Below, piece after piece: positions 46,570-50,965 of a DNA stretch of 50,965 nt. Positions within the stretch are counted from its first letter, which is position 1; every line of letters begins with the position of its first letter. Both the position numbers and the translations under genes were made by a program. The stretch is from Candidatus Dadabacteria bacterium (lineage in GTDB: Bacteria; Desulfobacterota_D; UBA1144; Nemesobacterales; Nemesobacteraceae): contig JAJDTG010000002.1 of assembly GCA_022827275.1 (NCBI GenBank), forward strand, positions 1-50,965. The letters run 5' to 3'. The notes under the pieces were generated by a model. It saw only the letters and a program-made list of their open reading frames with translations. It ran no database searches and was not told the DNA's origin.

Positions 46570-47505
46570 TCAGGCGACCGGTTCCTGCTTTCTAAGCTCT
46601 ATTCTCGGATCAAGTATGGCATAGAGAAGGTCGACAATAAGGTTTGCTATTATGAGCAGGAGTGCATAGACGATCGTTATTCCGAGTACAACGGAGTAGT
46701 CTCTGTTTGCCACGGCAAAAACGAAAAACCTTCCCATTCCCGGTATCGCGAATATATGCTCAACGACAAAGGACCCCGTCACCAGGTAGGCAGTCAGGGG
46801 ACCTAGCACTGTTACGACCGGTATAAGTGCGTTTCTCAGTATGTGCTTTGTGAATATCTTTGTTCTTCCAAGTCCCTTTGCCCTAGCGGTTCTTACGAAA
46901 AACTGGCCTGACACGTCAAGCATGTTGGAGCGTACAAGCCTTGAGATATAGGCGAACGGAGCCAGGCTCAGGGTCAGTGCCGGAAGGACTATGTGCTTCG
47001 GCTCTCCCCAGAGGGCGGCCGGCAGAACCCCCCATTTAACGGAGAAAAAATATATGAGTGCCGCCCCGACGACGAAGCTTGGAACCGACACCAGTGACGT
47101 GGAAATCAGCACGGAGGCGATGTCGTGAATGCTTCTTGGAAACAGTGAGGAGATCATTCCGACCACTGTTCCCATGAAAAACGCCAGCACCAGGGACACC
47201 AACCCGAGTCCCATTGAGACCGGCAGCGTTTCCCTTATTATGTCAGTAACCGGCCTGTCGTTGTATTTGTAGGAAGGTCCGAAGTCACCGCGGGCCAGGT
47301 TCCCCATGTAGATGAGGTACTGTTTATGTAGCGGCTTATCCATGTGATATTTTTTCTCAATGTTCTCGAGTATGTGCGGGGGAATACTTTTCTCGGCGTC
47401 GAAAGGGCCCCCGGGAAGCACCCTGAGCAGAAAGAAGGTTATGCTCGCGACCACGAGGATTACGATTGCTCCGGTCAGTATTCGAAAAGAGAGAAACTTA
47501 AGCAT
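46570..47505 (-). CDS. ABC transporter permease, DppB/OppB type
   Basis: A 311-residue inner-membrane protein with six hydrophobic segments. The N-terminal VVASITFFLLRVLPGGPFD and the coupling-helix motif ARAKGLGRTKIFTKHILRNALIP are typical of peptide/nickel permease subunit 1. The partner subunits (DppC-like permease, ATPases, binding protein) are not adjacent: truA follows and an S41 protease gene lies upstream. It may work with components encoded elsewhere. Substrate unknown; oligopeptides are most common. Confidence 0.88.
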   Translation of the reverse strand: MLKFLSFRILTGAIVILVVASITFFLLRVLPGGPFDAEKSIPPHILENIEKKYHMDKPLHKQYLIYMGNLARGDFGPSYKYNDRPVTDIIRETLPVSMGLGLVSLVLAFFMGTVVGMISSLFPRSIHDIASVLISTSLVSVPSFVVGAALIYFFSVKWGVLPAALWGEPKHIVLPALTLSLAPFAYISRLVRSNMLDVSGQFFVRTARAKGLGRTKIFTKHILRNALIPVVTVLGPLTAYLVTGSFVVEHIFAIPGMGRFFVFAVANRDYSVVLGITIVYALLLIIANLIVDLLYAILDPRIELRKQEPVA

Positions 47506-47565
47506 TACTCCACTCCCTGGGTTTCATCCGCAGTCTTCGGTACGTGAGCGATAAATATCCTAAAC

Positions 47566-50514
47566 TCAGGAAAGATCTTTTCTTATGGCTAGGGTTCTTT
47601 TGGATGTCATGCCCTTTTCGTCCTTGGCCACGATAGTGAAAAGATTCATTCCTTCCTCGAGAGTTAAGGGAAAAAGCAGGGGAACATTGGTTTTTCCCGG
47701 TGTAAAAAGCTTTACCTTGTCATCTTTCTTCCAAACCGAGACGCTCTCTATGCGGTCAGTGTCCCTGACCGATCCTTCCACCGTTATCTTGGAAGCTTCC
47801 GTGGACATGGGGAAATCCGAAATCGTGATGAGAGGGGGTTCTTCAAAGGTTTCTTCAAGAACTGAAATTTCCCCCCAGGTGTCGTCGGTTCCGCTCTCAT
47901 TTGATGCTTCACCGGATGGACCGTCGTAGCTTGCCCGAGCAAACTTGATGGCTTTTTCTTCAACCCAGCCTCCCAGAGAGTTTTTCCCCTCAACCCGTAT
48001 CCATCGCCCTGAAGTGCCGAGAACTCTTACCATGGAATTTTCCTGTGCCATAGCCACTATGGGAGCCGCAGGGAAAGTTCCCCCAAGTATGGAGCTTGAG
48101 TCCTTGAACAGTGCAGTTTTTTTTGCGGAAGTGGGGAAAAACGGTCTTTCCTGCGCAGAGACAGGAAGGATTATTTTCTGTGTTTCTATTTCCCGGAAAT
48201 TCTCATCCATTACGAGAAGCTCAAATTCCGTTTCACTGACTTCCCCGCTCTGCCTGAAACGAAAAGGCACGAGTCTGGTTTCCCCTGGACGGAAGTTTTC
48301 AATCTCAACTCTTCCTTTTTCAAGAAACACATCGTTACCCGAAAGATTCTTGAGAGTTGCGACTGTCTTTTCAGATGTTCCGTCTCCAGAGTTTTTCAAT
48401 TTTATGTTGAGTACTATCGTTTCTTCAAGTTCCGCAAGGCCGTTTCCGTTGCCCTTGCTTCCGAATCTTCCGTCGTCCACTACTTCGTGGTTATGGGAAT
48501 AGACAGGACGCTTGTCCTCCACGGTTTTTACGAGCAGGTTTTCTTCCGTAAAGGTTTTGTCTCCCGAACTGGTGAAAATGAGCTTGATACTATCCTCTCT
48601 GGTAGTAGCCCATCTGGGAACGGAGAACTTGACTCTTGAGTTCTTGCTCTGCCCGGGGAGCAGTTTCCCGAACAGAAGCTCTCCATCGCTGTATATGCGG
48701 TTCTCGCAGTCGGTAACAGCGCTGAGTCTGTATATCGGGGCGGGGCCGGAATTCGTTACCTTTACCTCAAGAAAGTCTTCTTCCCCGGCCCGGAAAATTG
48801 TTTTCGAGGGAACCGTCTGAACCGATACGGAAAGCTTTTCTGTTTCACCCCCAGACCAGTCGATTCCTGTATTTTCAATCCGCGCTCTGATTTCTTCAAG
48901 CTGGGCGTTGGAAAAATCAGTAGCTGTTGCATACATCTGTTCTCTGGTTTCCGCTAGAAGCATCTTGTTTGAGAGCTTCAAGTAAAAATCATTCTTCAGC
49001 TTCTCAAGTTTCTGCGCTTTCGTAAGTGATTCATCCGGCTGGATCTCCTCCTCCTCCTCCTCCTCCTCTTGAGGTGCTAGGCTCTCGTCGATGTACTTGA
49101 TCGTGAATTCAGGGGTTGGCAGATCTGTCTCCTCTCCTCCGTTTTCTCTTTTTTCGGGCAAAGGGTTATAGACGACTTTATCTTCGGTTATCACTGATCC
49201 CTGAAGAAGAATGTTGGGGGTTATGCCACTGTCCTGGATGGAGATGTTGCCCGGGGTAAGATACTTTGCTATTGTGAGTTTCAGCGCGGCGCCGTCTTCG
49301 AACTCGAAAACCTTCTGGACCGACCCCTTGCCGAAGGATCTTTTTCCTATCACAAGTGCTCTTTTATTGTTTTTGAGCGCTCCGGCCACTATTTCTGACG
49401 CACTTGCGCTTCCTTGGTCCACAAGCACTATCACCTTCCCCTTGTACTCAGGCTTTTTTTCCGTCGCTCTGTAGGTTTTAGCATAGTCCCTTGCTTTAGT
49501 TGTCATTATCGTCCCCGAGGAAAGGAAGAGGTCGGCTACTTTTTCTGCCTCTGAGAGAAGACCCCCGGGGTTTGCTCTGAGGTCGAGGATTATTCCGTTA
49601 ATTGCGTAAGAGCGACTGCTTATCTCTTTTTTTAGATCAGAGGACGTATTTTTCTGGAAATTTCTTATTCTCAGATAAAGAATATCGTTTTCAAGGTCAA
49701 ACCCTTCGACGCTTTCTATTTTTATCGTGTCTCTTACTATTGAAAATTTCCGGGGTTTGGAAAAATTCTTTCTCGAGATAAGGAGGTTTACTTTGGTTCC
49801 TTTCTTGCCTCTTAGTTTCCCCACAGCTTCGAGAAGAGGCATGTTTATGGTCGACTCGTTTTCTATCTGTACGATTCGATCTTTGGTTTTTATCCCTGAC
49901 CTGTAAGCCGGTGTGCCTTCTATTGGAGATATGACGGTCAGCTGGCCATCTCTTATGCCGACCACTATTCCGAGTCCTCCGAAACTTCCTTCGGTGTCTA
50001 TAAGAAACTCCTTGTAGATATCCGGCGGAATCATAGCGGAGTGGGGGTCAAGGACCTTAAGCATGCTATCCGAGATGGAATATTCTATGTTTTTGACGGT
50101 ACGGTCTTCGGTCCCTGTGTTAGAAAGGACAAAAGACACAACTTGGCCCAGAGTGCTTGTGACGTCGTTTGGGGATGGCGACTCTTTTTCTCTGAATTTC
50201 TTTGTTTTTTCTTTTACGTGAACGGCGAAGACATTGCCTTGGTCTTGCGGGAATTCCACCAGCACATCATCAAGAAAGGTCTCAAGGCTGGAGACCGCTT
50301 TCTCAAGCATTTCCGGATAGTCGATCTTGCTCTGATCCAGATAAAATTTGTTTACGTGCTTAAGGGTGTCTTCGGCGATCTTTATGCTCTGACTGTTGTA
50401 TTTGCGGTCAAGGCTGACCGGCTCGGCGACGAGAAAAAAAGACAGGACGATAATGGTTCCCAAGGCGAGTGCCAAGTACCCGTTTTTGAGAAAGCTAGGG
50501 GTTTTTTCAGACAA
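47566..50514 (-). CDS. Long S41 C-terminal processing protease with extra C-terminal domains
   Basis: A 982-residue exported protease. A single hydrophobic segment (13-31) is followed by an N-terminal helical part, a PDZ domain (about 175-260) and the S41 catalytic domain. The nucleophile is Ser371 in GSASASE and the base is Lys396 in SFGKGSVQ. An acidic linker with nine glutamates (483-490 region) leads to about 490 added residues: beta-rich Ig/CARDB-like modules, an SH3-like segment (MVRVLGTSGRWIRVEGKNSLGGWV) and a final Ig-like domain. Usual CtpA proteins are 400-550 residues. The layout resembles the MXAN_5808-type family known from myxobacteria. It probably acts in the periplasm. Confidence 0.85.
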   Translation of the reverse strand: MSEKTPSFLKNGYLALALGTIIVLSFFLVAEPVSLDRKYNSQSIKIAEDTLKHVNKFYLDQSKIDYPEMLEKAVSSLETFLDDVLVEFPQDQGNVFAVHVKEKTKKFREKESPSPNDVTSTLGQVVSFVLSNTGTEDRTVKNIEYSISDSMLKVLDPHSAMIPPDIYKEFLIDTEGSFGGLGIVVGIRDGQLTVISPIEGTPAYRSGIKTKDRIVQIENESTINMPLLEAVGKLRGKKGTKVNLLISRKNFSKPRKFSIVRDTIKIESVEGFDLENDILYLRIRNFQKNTSSDLKKEISSRSYAINGIILDLRANPGGLLSEAEKVADLFLSSGTIMTTKARDYAKTYRATEKKPEYKGKVIVLVDQGSASASEIVAGALKNNKRALVIGKRSFGKGSVQKVFEFEDGAALKLTIAKYLTPGNISIQDSGITPNILLQGSVITEDKVVYNPLPEKRENGGEETDLPTPEFTIKYIDESLAPQEEEEEEEEIQPDESLTKAQKLEKLKNDFYLKLSNKMLLAETREQMYATATDFSNAQLEEIRARIENTGIDWSGGETEKLSVSVQTVPSKTIFRAGEEDFLEVKVTNSGPAPIYRLSAVTDCENRIYSDGELLFGKLLPGQSKNSRVKFSVPRWATTREDSIKLIFTSSGDKTFTEENLLVKTVEDKRPVYSHNHEVVDDGRFGSKGNGNGLAELEETIVLNIKLKNSGDGTSEKTVATLKNLSGNDVFLEKGRVEIENFRPGETRLVPFRFRQSGEVSETEFELLVMDENFREIETQKIILPVSAQERPFFPTSAKKTALFKDSSSILGGTFPAAPIVAMAQENSMVRVLGTSGRWIRVEGKNSLGGWVEEKAIKFARASYDGPSGEASNESGTDDTWGEISVLEETFEEPPLITISDFPMSTEASKITVEGSVRDTDRIESVSVWKKDDKVKLFTPGKTNVPLLFPLTLEEGMNLFTIVAKDEKGMTSKRTLAIRKDLS

Positions 50515-50607
50515 TTCAGATCACCATCCCGGAAACTGTATTATCAATTATAAAGCGGATTATATCAAACCGTTTCACTAAGGGATTAGTGGTGGAAGGA
50601 AAAGAAA

Positions 50608-50660
50608 AACAAAAAATAACGGGCAGAGAGAATCCATTATGATTCCCTCTGCCCGTTATT
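50608..50660 (-). terminator. Strong hairpin terminator for the leftward gene at the right edge
   Basis: A 20-bp inverted repeat with one mismatch runs around a 6-nt loop CATTAT (arms begin AATAACGGGC and end GCCCGTTATT). Read leftward, it is followed by a T-rich tract (TTTTTTGTTTTTCTTTT). It ends the small membrane protein gene before the S41 gene. Confidence 0.8.
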
Positions 50661-50686
50661 GTAAATCAGCTAAAAATTTATGAATC

Positions 50687-50965
50687 TTAGCCTGGTACTC
50701 CACCGAGAGGATTCCACTTCTCTGTAAGCAGAAGCATTCCCGGGATCAACAGAGTCACTATCGACTCTATTATGAACAGATAGGCTATCGGTTTGCCAAG
50801 ATCCTTGCCCTGCGAGAACGCAAAGAAGCAAAGAAGCACCAGCAAAGCCCATGCCCAGCAGAAGTACGCAAAATACGCAAGCCCAAGTGCCTGGAAATGA
50901 GCCCCGTACCATATAAACACTACCGTCGCGAAAAGACAGTACACTCCAAGACCTTTCGCATCATG
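50687..50965 (-). CDS. Small hydrophobic membrane protein (5' end beyond window)
   Basis: The reading frame is open to the right edge; an internal GTG at 50944 would give 85 residues, but the frame continues upstream (DAKGLGVY), so the gene is probably cut. The visible part has about three hydrophobic segments: VYCLFATVVFIWYGAHF, LAYFAYFCWAWALLVLLCFF and IAYLFIIESIVTLLIPGMLLL. A strong terminator follows 27 bp downstream. I recognise no family; an inner-membrane protein of unknown function is the safe call. Confidence 0.6.
   Translation of the reverse strand, partial: HDAKGLGVYCLFATVVFIWYGAHFQALGLAYFAYFCWAWALLVLLCFFAFSQGKDLGKPIAYLFIIESIVTLLIPGMLLLTEKWNPLGGVPG

Noticed and set aside
50670-50912. 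Alternative leftward frame at the right edge
   Set aside because: It overlaps a more hydrophobic frame that is open to the window end and ends just before the terminator. Only one can be the gene.

Overview
The window comes from a Gram-negative, non-enteric bacterium. Tat translocase, a lipoprotein, a SurA-type chaperone and a Tsx-like outer-membrane protein show an outer membrane. The sets serA-hisZ-purA, thrS-infC-rpmI-rplT, gcvT-gcvH with one undivided gcvP, and mfd followed by a peptidyl-prolyl isomerase recall deltaproteobacteria-like lineages (Desulfobacterota, Dadabacteria and relatives). That placement is inference. No rRNA or other decisive marker is present.

The left 12 kb is an accessory defence island, visibly richer in A/T than the rest. 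Genes run leftward in three blocks. Positions 3986-10336 encode a four-protein DNA phosphorothioation set of Ssp type: cysteine desulfurase, DUF4007 protein, large P-loop ATPase and PP-loop sulfurtransferase (sspA-B-C-D order). After a 217-bp gap with its own promoter come a DEAH helicase, a GHKL ATPase and a phospholipase-D-type protein cut by the window edge. This trio sits where the sulfur-sensing restriction effector is expected. I see no sspE. Behind the set, at 10459-11992, lies a hipBA toxin-antitoxin pair with a repeated operator-like sequence upstream. A gene-poor border (11993-12620) holds a 48-codon relic.

From 12.6 kb on the sequence is mostly core genome: an acyl-CoA ligase and tatC (leftward); serA-hisZ-purA (rightward); phoH with a lipoprotein (leftward); a lone DUF262/DUF1524 protein of the GmrSD restriction type; a purC-DUF1289-epimerase operon that includes a 58-residue zinc-finger-like gene; and a 955-residue leucine-rich-repeat surface protein with a polyproline stalk.

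At 28.2 kb tRNA-Val(GAC) is followed after 13 nt by thrS-infC-rpmI-rplT. infC appears to start at AUA. A Tsx-like porin, an AzgA-type purine permease and an HhH-GPD glycosylase run leftward (34.6-31.4 kb), back to back with the glycine cleavage genes gcvT-gcvH-gcvP. The right end is a leftward run: a long S41 protease, an ABC permease, truA, a fumarylacetoacetase-family hydrolase, leuB, mfd and a SurA-like isomerase. The window ends in a small membrane protein gene that is cut off.

No CRISPR array, insertion sequence, integrase, rRNA or replication origin was recognised. The items most worth attention are the Ssp set with its helicase-GHKL-PLD trio, the AUA start of infC, the LRR protein, an 11-mer shared by three intergenic regions, and the probable leaderless gcvT.
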